DNA from: JAYOEY01 sp038120295
GTDB taxonomy: Bacteria > Pseudomonadota > Alphaproteobacteria > MPNO01 > UBA2964
Assembly (NCBI GenBank): GCA_038120295.1
Contig: JAYOLL010000005.1
Coordinates: forward strand, 62,001 to 126,000
Length of the DNA: 64,000 bases
Direction: 5' to 3'
Both the position numbers and the translations under genes were made by a program. A model generated the notes under the pieces. That model did not search any database and was not told the origin of the DNA. It was given only the letters and a program-made list of their open reading frames with translations. Below, one piece after another: positions 1 to 7,757 of this stretch. The stretch's first letter is position 1, and each line of letters opens with the position of its first letter.

Positions 1-215
1 GATCCCCGGCACCGCATTCAGGCACCGTTTACAGCCACTGTTTACTGGCGACAACGCACCGAATCCGTCATATATTCAAGCGCGTTATGCTAATAACGGC
101 CAACCATGGCTAATTTTGGGCAGTTTATCGGCTCCTCCGAATCGCTTCAATGGCGGGCGGAAGGACCCGAAACCGGGTGGCCGGTCGCAGGGAATATACG
201 GACGCACACGGGATC

Positions 216-800
216 ATGACGGAAGAGAGCGGCGCGGCGCCGAGTAAAACGCCGGATTACGCCCCGGATCGTACAATCGTGCTCGTCGGTCTTATGGGAG
301 CCGGCAAGAGCTGCATCGGTCGTCGTCTGGCGGACCGGATGGGCAGAAGTTTTATCGACGCTGACGACGAGATCGAGGAAGCGGCAGGCTGTTCGATCCC
401 GGATATTTTCGAGCTGTACGGCGAACCCGCTTTCCGCGACGGTGAAAGGCGGGTTATCGCACGGCTGCTAAAGGAACCTCCCCATATACTTGCTACCGGC
501 GGTGGCGCGTTTATTGACGAGGAAGTCAGAAAGCTTATCGCAAAAAAGGCCATCTCCGTCTGGTTGAGGGCAGATCTGGATCTATTGACGCAACGTACGG
601 CGCGGCGCGGAGACCGGCCCCTGCTGGCGAATGGAAACCGGCGCAAGACCCTTAAACGGCTGATGGACGAGCGGTATCCGCTATACGCACAGGCAGATAT
701 TACGGTCGACTCGGCGCGCGAAGTTCCGGATGTAACAGTGGACCGGGTACTTGCCCTGCTGGCCGAGCGGAAGGATCGCCTGGCCGGGGCGGCGGCATGA
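216..800 (+). CDS. aroK: Shikimate kinase
   Basis: Phosphorylates shikimate at O3 with ATP, the fifth step of the chorismate pathway in the cytoplasm. The 194-residue product has the Walker A motif GLMGAGKS near residues 25-32, the shikimate-binding DADDEIE stretch, FRDGE, the GGGA motif and the lid arginines in RRGDRPLL. Length fits the family. The frame is open upstream to an ATG at 150, but the start at 216 (MTEESG) gives the usual short N-terminus; the upstream choice would add 22 basic residues with no counterpart that I know of. The stop overlaps the aroB start by 4 bases, so the two are probably translationally coupled. Confidence 0.95.
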   Translation: MTEESGAAPSKTPDYAPDRTIVLVGLMGAGKSCIGRRLADRMGRSFIDADDEIEEAAGCSIPDIFELYGEPAFRDGERRVIARLLKEPPHILATGGGAFIDEEVRKLIAKKAISVWLRADLDLLTQRTARRGDRPLLANGNRRKTLKRLMDERYPLYAQADITVDSAREVPDVTVDRVLALLAERKDRLAGAAA

Positions 801-1912
801 ACGATGTCGACAGGGTGCCGCTCGATTTCGGAGACCGGCACTACGAAATTCTTGTGGGGCGCGGGCTTATCGAAAACGCTGGCGGCCACATAGCTCCCTT
901 CATCCGCCGGTCGCCTGCGATTGTCATCACCGACCGCAACGTATCGGCGCACTATCGCCATATCCTGGAACGCTCTCTTGCAAGTTCCGGCATCGAATGC
1001 GCTGTTATCGAGCTGGAGCCGGGGGAAAGCACAAAATCCTTTGCGGGATTCGAACGCCTGATCGACGCCATTCTGGATCTGGGGCCAGAGCGCGCCTCCA
1101 CACTGATTGCGCTCGGCGGCGGCGTAGTCGGCGATATCGCTGGCTTTGCCGCCAGCACGGTCCTGCGCGGGATCGACTTCATCCAGATACCGACCACTCT
1201 GCTGGCCCAGGTCGACAGTTCGGTCGGCGGCAAGACCGGCATCAACACGCGGCACGGCAAGAACCTGGTGGGCGCTTTTTACCAGCCCCGGCTGGTGCTT
1301 GCCGATACCGGAGCGCTGGACACGCTGCCCCGCCGCGAACTGCTGGCCGGCTACGCGGAAATCGTAAAGTACGGACTCCTCGGCAATGCGCCGTTTTTCG
1401 GCTGGCTGGAAGAAAATGGCGCGGCGCTGATCGATGGCGATGCAGACGCAAGGCGATACGCCGTCGCGCAAAGCTGCCGTGCCAAGGCGGAAATCGTGGC
1501 GGAAGACGAACGCGAGGCGGGGCGCCGCGCGCTGCTCAATCTTGGCCATACGTTCGGCCATGCGCTTGAGGCCGAGACCGGTTTCGGGGACGGGCTGCTG
1601 CATGGCGAGGCGGTAGCGGTCGGGATGGTGATGGCGTTCGACCTGTCGGTCCGGCTGGGCTTCTGCCCGGCGGAAGACGCAGCCAGGGCGCGGCGCCATA
1701 TAGCTGCCGCAGGTCTGCCAGCCGGTCTCGACGCCCTTCCGGGCAGGGCGTGGGACGTAGCAACGCTGATCGCTCACATGCAGCGGGACAAGAAGGTCAG
1801 CGATGGCAAGATAACATTCATCCTGGCGCGCGGCATTGGCGACGCCTTTGTGGAGCGGGACGTCGAGCTGGCCGAGGTGGAAGCGCTTCTATCCTGCGCC
1901 ATCGCGGCCTGA
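797..1912 (+). CDS. aroB: 3-Dehydroquinate synthase
   Basis: Converts DAHP to 3-dehydroquinate, the second step of the shikimate pathway, using NAD and a divalent metal. The 371-residue protein shows the glycine-rich NAD site GGGVVGDIAGFAAS near residues 100-113, the metal-ligand glutamate in EIVKYGLL, and the two ligand-histidine motifs HTFGHALE and LHGEAVAVGM. Length is standard. It overlaps aroK by ATGA; the aroK-aroB pair is a common bacterial operon. About 70 bases downstream a CNNM/CorC gene follows on the same strand, probably in the same transcript. Confidence 0.96.
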   Translation: MNDVDRVPLDFGDRHYEILVGRGLIENAGGHIAPFIRRSPAIVITDRNVSAHYRHILERSLASSGIECAVIELEPGESTKSFAGFERLIDAILDLGPERASTLIALGGGVVGDIAGFAASTVLRGIDFIQIPTTLLAQVDSSVGGKTGINTRHGKNLVGAFYQPRLVLADTGALDTLPRRELLAGYAEIVKYGLLGNAPFFGWLEENGAALIDGDADARRYAVAQSCRAKAEIVAEDEREAGRRALLNLGHTFGHALEAETGFGDGLLHGEAVAVGMVMAFDLSVRLGFCPAEDAARARRHIAAAGLPAGLDALPGRAWDVATLIAHMQRDKKVSDGKITFILARGIGDAFVERDVELAEVEALLSCAIAA

Positions 1913-1979
1913 AGGCCGCAGACCGCCGCTCCAATGACGATAAACGCCCCAATGAGGACCACTTAGGGAACTTCGGACG

Positions 1980-3257
1980 ATGGATACAGAAACGCTGATG
2001 ACCATCGGCGGGATATCCGTTCTGCTGGTGCTGTCAGGCGTGTTTTCCGGTTCGGAAACCGCGCTCACTGCAGCGTCTCAGGCGCGCATGCATCTGCTAC
2101 AGAAACAGGGTGACCGCCGGGCCGGCATCGTGGCACGCCTGTTCGAAGAGAGGGAGAAGCTTATCGGCGCCATCCTGCTCGGCAACAACCTGGTCAACAT
2201 CCTGGCATCGGCCATGGCGACCAGCCTGCTGATCGGTTTCTTCGGCGAAGCCGGGGTGGTTTACGCCACCGGCGCAATGACCCTGCTGATCCTCATTTTC
2301 GGCGAGGTCATGCCCAAGACCTACGCTTTCCGCAACGCCGACCGGATGGCGCTTGCGGTCGCGCCTCTGTTCAGACTGATCGTCGCGGTGCTGGCACCGA
2401 TCACCCTTACGATCAATCTGATCATCCGTGGCACCATGCGTCTGGTAGGCGTGAATTTCGGCGAAGGCGACGAGCTGTCGCAGGCGCAGGAAAGACTGCG
2501 CGGTGCTATCGAGCTGCATCAGGGCGACGAGCCCGCCGTCCGCCATGAACGCATCATGCTCCGCAGCATCCTCGACCTTTCGGATGTCGACGTTCACGAC
2601 GTCATGCACCACCGGCGCGATCTCAGCTCGGTGGATGCGGACCTGCCGGCCAGCCAGATCATCGAGCAGATCGTCGAGAGTCCCTTCACGCGCATACCGT
2701 TATGGCGCAACGACCAGGACAACATCGTCGGCGTGCTGCACGCCAAGGCGCTCCTGCGTCAGGTGCACGAACACCGGGGCAACCTGGACCGGATCGACAT
2801 CGATTCGGTTACCTCGCCGCCCTGGTTTATTCCGGAATCCACATCGCTGCTGGACCAGCTGCAGGCCTTCCAGCGCCGCCAGGAGCATTTCGCACTGGTG
2901 GTGGACGAATACGGCTCGCTCGAAGGCGTGGTAACGCTGGAGGACATCCTCGAAGAGATCGTCGGCGATATTTCCGACGAGCACGACGAGGTCCCGGTGG
3001 GCGTCCGTCCTCAGACCGACGGCACCTATCTGGTCGACGGGCGGGTCACGATTCGCGATCTCAACCGCCGCTTCGACTGGATGCTGCCGGACGACGATGC
3101 GGCTACCATCGCCGGGCTGGTAATCCAGCTGGCGCGCATGATTCCCGACAAGGGCCAGATTTTCACCTATGAAGGCTTCCGCTTCGAGGTTGTGAGCCGC
3201 CGCGGCAACCGGGTTGCATCTATCCGTATCCGGCCGCCGGCGCGGCCAAACGGCTAA
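1980..3257 (+). CDS. CNNM/CorC (HlyC/CorC) family membrane protein
   Basis: Membrane protein of the CNNM/CorB family, whose members are linked to magnesium/cobalt transport or efflux. The 425 residues divide into an N-terminal DUF21 domain (about 1-190) with four hydrophobic segments and the family signature SGVFSGSETALTAAS near residue 20, a pair of CBS domains (about 205-330), and a C-terminal CorC/HlyC domain (about 345-420) containing VDEYGSLEGVVTLEDILEEI at its junction with the CBS pair. It follows aroB, an arrangement I associate with alphaproteobacteria. The ion carried cannot be read from the sequence. Confidence 0.9.
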   Translation: MDTETLMTIGGISVLLVLSGVFSGSETALTAASQARMHLLQKQGDRRAGIVARLFEEREKLIGAILLGNNLVNILASAMATSLLIGFFGEAGVVYATGAMTLLILIFGEVMPKTYAFRNADRMALAVAPLFRLIVAVLAPITLTINLIIRGTMRLVGVNFGEGDELSQAQERLRGAIELHQGDEPAVRHERIMLRSILDLSDVDVHDVMHHRRDLSSVDADLPASQIIEQIVESPFTRIPLWRNDQDNIVGVLHAKALLRQVHEHRGNLDRIDIDSVTSPPWFIPESTSLLDQLQAFQRRQEHFALVVDEYGSLEGVVTLEDILEEIVGDISDEHDEVPVGVRPQTDGTYLVDGRVTIRDLNRRFDWMLPDDDAATIAGLVIQLARMIPDKGQIFTYEGFRFEVVSRRGNRVASIRIRPPARPNG

Positions 3258-3363
3258 CCGCTCCGACCGCCTATTTGCCAGAACCGCAAAACGCCGCTAT
3301 CGGTAGTCGGGACAGTCCGGTGGTCGATGAACCGGATGGCGAAGACCGAGAAGGGAACAGGGA

Positions 3364-3837
3364 ATGGCGAAGGAATTCAATATCCGCAGGGTCGTGACCG
3401 GCCACACGGCGGATGGCAAGGCGACCGTCGAAATCGACGAAATCTCCAAAAACGTGCTGTCTAAACGCCCGGGCCAGACGTCGACCGTTATCTGGGCGAC
3501 GGATGAGACGACGCCGGACATGGGCACGCTCAACGACATTTCCGCCGACGTAAAGCAGACCGTGGTGGAGAACGGCAGCGTCTGCCGGATCAGCCGGTTC
3601 GAGCCGGGCGTCGCCCCGCGCGTGCACCGCACCGCCAGCATCGATTACGCGATCATCTTGTCAGGAAAGCTCGACATGGAACTGGACGACGGCGAAACCG
3701 TGCATCTGAATGCGGGCGACATCGTGGTGCAGCGCGCGACCATGCATAACTGGATCAACCCGGGCCCCGAAGACTGCATTGTCGCCTTTATCCTGATCCA
3801 CGCGAAAATGCCGGACGGGATTGAGCCGATCGGCTGA
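3364..3837 (+). CDS. Cupin-domain protein
   Basis: A 157-residue protein with a single cupin fold in its second half (about 70-145). The first cupin motif is degenerate (PRVHRTASIDYAIILSG, one clear histidine), while the second is good (GDIVVQRATMHNWINPG, with histidine and asparagine in place). A GAAGGGAACAGGGA purine stretch precedes the ATG. It sits 12 bases before a two-gene ThDP decarboxylase and is probably cotranscribed with it, so it may act on the same metabolite or bind it as a sensor. Catalytic activity is unknown. Confidence 0.75.
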   Translation: MAKEFNIRRVVTGHTADGKATVEIDEISKNVLSKRPGQTSTVIWATDETTPDMGTLNDISADVKQTVVENGSVCRISRFEPGVAPRVHRTASIDYAIILSGKLDMELDDGETVHLNAGDIVVQRATMHNWINPGPEDCIVAFILIHAKMPDGIEPIG

Positions 3838-3849
3838 ACGGAGGGTTCG

Positions 3850-4392
3850 ATGAACGACGCACCCGACCTGATCGCCCCTGTCGACGCCGAGCTTCACGGC
3901 GCAGCGATCATCGCCGCAATCAAGCAGGCAAATGTGGGTACGGTGGTGACGGTCCCCGACCGCACCACGGCAGCCGGCCTGCTGCGTCCGATCGCCGCCG
4001 ACGTGGAATTGCGCCATGTGCGGGTCAGTGAGGAAGACGAAACCATCGCCATCTGCGCGGCGCTCTCCTATGCCGACCAGCGGGCGCTGGCGCTTTTCCA
4101 GTACACAGGGCTGCTGGATTCGATCAACGCGGTGCGCGGGGTCGCGGTCGAATACCAGATGCCGATCTGCATGATGGTCGGGCTGCTCAGCAAGGAGCCC
4201 GGCGTCGCGCCCACGGCGTCGAAGCATTACGGACTCCGCATCATCGAGCCGATCCTCGACGTGATGGGGGTCGACCACACGCTGATCGAAACCGACGACG
4301 ATATCCCGAAAATCGTTCCCGCAATCGATAAGGCCTACGAAACATCGCGCCCGGTCGTGATGCTGATAGGCAGGATGCCGATAGCGCCATGA
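3850..4392 (+). CDS. ThDP-dependent 2-oxoacid decarboxylase, alpha (PYR-domain) subunit, sulfopyruvate decarboxylase-like
   Basis: The 180-residue product matches the N-terminal PYR domain of split decarboxylases such as sulfopyruvate decarboxylase ComD and phosphonopyruvate decarboxylase. The VRVSEEDETIAICAALSYAD region (about 58-77) carries the conserved glutamate that would contact the aminopyrimidine ring of ThDP. It ends in an ATGA overlap with the gene for the matching PP-domain subunit, so the two should form one heteromeric enzyme. The substrate (sulfopyruvate, phosphonopyruvate or another 3-substituted pyruvate) is not determinable; no sulfolactate or phosphonate gene lies next to it. 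Confidence 0.8.
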   Translation: MNDAPDLIAPVDAELHGAAIIAAIKQANVGTVVTVPDRTTAAGLLRPIAADVELRHVRVSEEDETIAICAALSYADQRALALFQYTGLLDSINAVRGVAVEYQMPICMMVGLLSKEPGVAPTASKHYGLRIIEPILDVMGVDHTLIETDDDIPKIVPAIDKAYETSRPVVMLIGRMPIAP

Positions 4393-4970
4393 TGAAAAGA
4401 GACGATTGCCTGAAAGTGCTGGCCGGCGAGATCGCCGAAGACCAGATCGTGGTGGCGGCCTATACCACCGCCTTCGACTGGCTGGGGATCAGGCCGAGCC
4501 CGCTCAACTTTATCTCTTCCGGCGCGATGGGGCTAACGGGCCCGCACGGGCTGGGTTTCGCGCTGGCCTGGCCGGACCGTCGGATCATCGTACTCGACGG
4601 CGACGGCAGCCTGCTGATGAGCCTGGGGTCCCTGGTGACCATCGCCGAGGCGGCGCCCAAAAACCTGATCCATTGCGTATGCGAGAACGGAACCTACGAA
4701 GCCAATGGCGGGCACCCGATCCCGGCGCAGGACCGGGTCGATTTCGCCGGCATGGCGAAGGCCGCAGGCTACGCCCAGACACATAGCTTCTCCGAGCTGG
4801 ACGACTTCAAAACGGGCATCGGCAGCGTGCTGCAGGAGGAAGGCCCGGTTTTCGTCGACCTGAAATTCGTGCCGGGCGAGACCTATCCCAAGGATTACGG
4901 TCTGATGCACGGGCCGAAGATTCGCGAGGATTTCCGCGAAGCGCTGAAGGGGCTTGGGTTAAGGCAATAG
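4389..4970 (+). CDS. ThDP-dependent 2-oxoacid decarboxylase, beta (ThDP-binding) subunit, sulfopyruvate decarboxylase-like
   Basis: A 193-residue PP-domain subunit. The ThDP/Mg motif begins at LDGDGSLLMSLGSLVTIAEA (about residues 67-86) and ends with the metal-ligand asparagine in CENGTYEANGG, the classic GDG-X(about 25)-N pattern. It overlaps the alpha subunit by 4 bases. Length and gene order match ComE-type subunits. A cupin gene precedes the pair. The next gene lies 210 bases away across a GC-rich hairpin, so the unit probably ends here. Confidence 0.82.
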   Translation: MMKRDDCLKVLAGEIAEDQIVVAAYTTAFDWLGIRPSPLNFISSGAMGLTGPHGLGFALAWPDRRIIVLDGDGSLLMSLGSLVTIAEAAPKNLIHCVCENGTYEANGGHPIPAQDRVDFAGMAKAAGYAQTHSFSELDDFKTGIGSVLQEEGPVFVDLKFVPGETYPKDYGLMHGPKIREDFREALKGLGLRQ

Positions 4971-5026
4971 CAATTCCGGTTTTTCATGATGGGCGTTGGT
5001 TGGTGTGATCCGCTAACGCGGATGCG

Positions 5027-5100
5027 CTCCGGCCCACGCCCCCACCCCGCCACCCACTAGTGTATCCTGTGGGGGGGCGGGGGGGGGGAGTGGGCCGGAG
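5027..5100. repeat. Long GC-rich imperfect hairpin with a G7-C-G10 tract
   Basis: An inverted repeat with arms of about 31 bases around a short loop. The outer 10 bases pair perfectly (CTCCGGCCCA with TGGGCCGGAG). The right arm contains G7-C-G10 where pairing would predict interspersed T bases. The left arm end CCACCCACTAG and the loop core GTATCC recur, the loop core inverted, in the hairpin at 12700-12776, so the two belong to one repeat family. It may act as a transcription-terminating structure after the decarboxylase genes. Confidence 0.8.
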
Positions 5101-5181
5101 CCGCCTAACGTGATTACGTGTTCGGGCCCGATCCATTAATATGGAAACGGTCCGAACAAGCCTTTCAGGAGAAAAACCGAC

Positions 5182-5736
5182 ATGCCCCTGCCGCCGGCCG
5201 CAGAACGCGAACTGATTCAGACCCGTAGTGTCGAGGTATCAAGCTACCGGCGCAGCGACGGCCAGTGGGATGTCGAGGGCAGGCTGGTCGACACAGCGGC
5301 CTTTGCCATCCCTAACAGATATCGCGGAGAAATCGCCGCCGGTGAGCCGATCCACGTCATGAATATCCGCCTGACCCTAAACGCAGACGTCGAAATCACA
5401 GAAGTCGGCGCAGCGATGGACTCGACGCCCTACGCGGTCTGTCCGGCCATCGAATCCGCGTTCCAGAAGCTCAAGGGCATCCGTATCGGTCCGGGCTGGA
5501 ATCGCAAGATACGCGAGCTTCTGGGCGGCGCGCAGGGTTGCATCCATATGGTCGACCTGCTGCGCCCGGTCGGCACGGTCGGATTCAAGACCGTCAAGCG
5601 CGAGGCCGGAAAGATGGACCGCGCGGCGGAGGAGCGCGCCGACGACGCGCCCTACCAGATCGATACCTGCCATACCATGGCGAGCGACGGCCCGGTCGTA
5701 AAGGAACGCTGGCCGCATCTCTATACTGGAAGCTGA
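5182..5736 (+). CDS. DUF2889 domain-containing protein
   Basis: A 184-residue protein of the DUF2889 family, recognised from the opening RELIQTRSVEVSSYRRSDGQWDVEGRL pattern (given here across two halves: RELIQTRSVEVSSYRR and SDGQWDVEGRLVD) and the conserved GCIHMVDLLRPVGTVGF block near residues 116-132, with a cysteine-histidine pair. The role is unknown; members often occur near aromatic-compound degradation genes. AGGAG lies 13 bases upstream of the ATG. The next gene starts 25 bases downstream, suggesting cotranscription. Confidence 0.75.
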   Translation: MPLPPAAERELIQTRSVEVSSYRRSDGQWDVEGRLVDTAAFAIPNRYRGEIAAGEPIHVMNIRLTLNADVEITEVGAAMDSTPYAVCPAIESAFQKLKGIRIGPGWNRKIRELLGGAQGCIHMVDLLRPVGTVGFKTVKREAGKMDRAAEERADDAPYQIDTCHTMASDGPVVKERWPHLYTGS

Positions 5737-5761
5737 CGCCCCAACCGGCCATGATACCGGC

Positions 5762-6373
5762 ATGAACCGTAAAAGCGCCGTCCATGACACCCTGGCCGCG
5801 CCGAAAGAGCGCGAGGGCATCCGCCTGTGCGATGCGCCGGGCTGCCGCGAGGAAGGCGAGCACCGCGCGCCCAAATCCCGCGACCTGGACTCCTATTATT
5901 GGTTCTGCCTCGACCACGTGCGGATCTACAACAAGCAATGGAACTACTACGCCGGCATGAACGAGGAACAGGTCGAGCGTCAGATCCGGTTCGACACGAC
6001 ATGGCAGCGTCCCACCTGGCCGATGGGCGGCGGCGCACGTATCTACCGCAACGGACCCGGCGTTGATTTTGGCGCTTTCGGACCGGACAGCTGGGACAGG
6101 GAAAGACCGGCGCAGCCCAACGGTACAGACAGGAACGGCTGGCGCCCCCGCCCCGACTCACCGGAAGCCAGGGCGCTGGCCACGCTGGACCTCGGAGCGC
6201 CGACTACGCTCGACTCCGTCAAGGAACGATACAAGGAACTGGTCAAGAGACATCACCCGGACGCCAATGGCGGCGACCGGAATGCGGAAGAACGTTTAAA
6301 GGTGATCAACCAGGCCTATTCGACCCTGATCCGCTGCGACGATCTGAAGAACCTGAAACCTGAAAAGGTTTAG
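5762..6373 (+). CDS. J-domain (DnaJ-like) protein
   Basis: A 203-residue protein with a C-terminal J domain (about 140-197): [20 protein letters not shown], then the HPD tripeptide in [10 protein letters not shown], then INQAYSTLI. The HPD loop stimulates DnaK ATPase, so this is a probable co-chaperone without the Gly/Phe and zinc regions of DnaJ. The N-terminal 130 residues contain a [18 protein letters not shown] segment with two cysteines and an aromatic-rich stretch, typical of a small alphaproteobacterial family. It converges with rpmB and overlaps its stop by 4 bases. Confidence 0.85.
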   Translation: MNRKSAVHDTLAAPKEREGIRLCDAPGCREEGEHRAPKSRDLDSYYWFCLDHVRIYNKQWNYYAGMNEEQVERQIRFDTTWQRPTWPMGGGARIYRNGPGVDFGAFGPDSWDRERPAQPNGTDRNGWRPRPDSPEARALATLDLGAPTTLDSVKERYKELVKRHHPDANGGDRNAEERLKVINQAYSTLIRCDDLKNLKPEKV

Positions 6374-6669
6374 GAAGCAGATTCGACCGCCGCCTGCGCC
6401 TTCTTGATGCGGCGTTTGAGCTTGACCGCTTCGTCGGTCAGCTTGGTGTCGGGAGTCGACAGCAGATAGGCGTCGATGCCGCCGTTCTTCTCCACCGTAC
6501 GGATCGCGCGGGTCGACATCTTGAGCCGCACGGGCTGGCGGAGCGCGTCGGACAGCATGGAGGTGTTCTGCACGTTGGGCAGGAACCGCCGCCGCGTCTT
6601 GTTGTGCGCGTGGCTTACATTGTTGCCGGCGAGAACGCCCTTGCCGGTGATGGAACAGCGCCGAGACAT
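6370..6669 (-). CDS. rpmB: 50S ribosomal protein L28
   Basis: A 99-residue ribosomal protein beginning [20 protein letters not shown], the typical L28 N-terminus, followed by the basic [12 protein letters not shown] segment and [19 protein letters not shown] 13-codon upstream extension (from 6708) is open but lacks L28 similarity, so the start at 6669 is preferred. Its 3' end overlaps the convergent J-domain gene. The region upstream holds a terminator-like hairpin. Confidence 0.95.
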   Translation of the reverse strand: MSRRCSITGKGVLAGNNVSHAHNKTRRRFLPNVQNTSMLSDALRQPVRLKMSTRAIRTVEKNGGIDAYLLSTPDTKLTDEAVKLKRRIKKAQAAVESAS

Positions 6670-6698
6670 ATCGATACCCGTCTGGTCAAAAGCAGGGG

Positions 6699-6722
6699 AA
6701 AGCCCCATAGAGCGGGCTTTTT
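6699..6722 (+). terminator. Terminator-like hairpin between rpmB and the YrdC-like gene
   Basis: AAAGCCC at 6699-6705 pairs with GGGCTTT at 6714-6720 across an 8-base loop, followed on the plus strand by two more T residues. The T run is better on the plus strand, but the neighbouring genes run on the minus strand, where the stem is followed by TTTCCCC. It could end yrdC-like transcription or sit in the rpmB leader. Confidence 0.4.
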
Positions 6723-6807
6723 AATCGTCCGGCCGCCCGCCGTCAAGCCTTGTCGATACACAGACCGCGCCCCCATACACCGCCGGGGTAGCGGGCCGGT
6801 GCTGACA

Positions 6808-7491
6808 TCAGTCCGAATCGGGAGCAGGCAACTCGATCCCGAAATGCCGGCGGAGCGCCGCGTCGATCAGATCGAAACAGCTGCCGTAGCGTACCACCGA
6901 CCAGTCATGGACATTGATCATGGTCGAGGACTTGCCGTAGCGCGACCATCGCATCAGCCCGTAATCGATCACGATATCCGCCGCATCGCGGACTTCCTGT
7001 TCGATATCATCGGCGCGGAACTTGGTGCCCTGCAGCGACAGATTGGCGGACGATCCAATCACAAGCTTGCCGGCCTCGAAGCTGAGCTGCGCCATCGTAT
7101 CCAGCAGCGGCCCGGCGTTGAGCAGCATCGCGATGGTGCCCGATTTGGACGTGCGTTCCAGCACTTCGGGCTCCAGGCTATTGAGCATCGGGTGCGACAG
7201 GTCCGCCGGGCCGACCGTGCCCATCGGGAGATCGTACCCGTCGGTGATCATCCGCACCGCCTCGCGCGAACGCGCGCTCAGTACATGAAGGGCCGCGTGC
7301 AGCGACCTGTTGCCGATCATCGCATTGAGCTTCGCCGGCCCGCGCTGTTTGACCGAAATGATCTTTCCGATGGCCTCGGTGGTTGTGGCAACGATGACGT
7401 AACCAACGGTGGTGGGGATGATGGCGATGCCGCCATCAAGCACCACCTCCATGGCGCGTTTGGCGTCTGTCTCGTAATCGAACGGGGTCAT
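6808..7491 (-). CDS. Sua5/YciO/YrdC-family protein
   Basis: A 227-residue YrdC-fold protein. The N-terminal half has GGIAIIPTTVGYVIVATT and KQRGPAKLNAMI (the nucleotide-binding Lys/Arg site), and the second half has IGSSANLSLQGTKFR, matching the S-x-N motif. YrdC proteins make threonylcarbamoyl-AMP for tRNA t6A37, but sequences in this subfamily diverge from TsaC/Sua5 and some genomes carry several paralogues, so the tRNA role is not assured. It is a single-gene unit upstream of rpmB. Confidence 0.78.
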   Translation of the reverse strand: MTPFDYETDAKRAMEVVLDGGIAIIPTTVGYVIVATTTEAIGKIISVKQRGPAKLNAMIGNRSLHAALHVLSARSREAVRMITDGYDLPMGTVGPADLSHPMLNSLEPEVLERTSKSGTIAMLLNAGPLLDTMAQLSFEAGKLVIGSSANLSLQGTKFRADDIEQEVRDAADIVIDYGLMRWSRYGKSSTMINVHDWSVVRYGSCFDLIDAALRRHFGIELPAPDSD

Positions 7492-7757
7492 GATGCTCTC
7501 TTGTTCTCTGTTCTTGCTGGCGGTTCCTGCGAGTAGCTCCCATCAACGGCCCAGCTTCGGCATTGCAGAAGCGTCTGACCGTAAACAGGGCCGTTCCTCC
7601 GTTTTCAGAGGATCAGGAAAGGCGCGACTTTCGCAAAACACTGGCTGGTAGACAAGGGTTCGGCCCGCAATCGACGCAGGCAGCCTTAAACCGAACCTTA
7701 ACCTAAAAGCCGGATACAGGATCTATCGAAACCAGTCTTCCGGAGAGGCTTCGACCG
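7492..7757. other. Divergent intergenic region upstream of sthA and the YrdC-like gene
   Basis: This 266-base spacer separates two divergent genes and must hold both promoters. I see no clear hairpin, repeat or recognisable operator in it, and no supported small open reading frame. Confidence 0.5.

Noticed and set aside
1..149. A partial gene at the left edge of the window
   Set aside because: All frames are soon closed by stops on both strands and nothing is recognisable; it is treated as the upstream region of aroK.
257..1777. A 506-codon open frame on the minus strand across aroK and aroB
   Set aside because: It is antisense to two unmistakable enzymes, has no recognisable domain, and is the kind of shadow frame expected in high-GC coding DNA.
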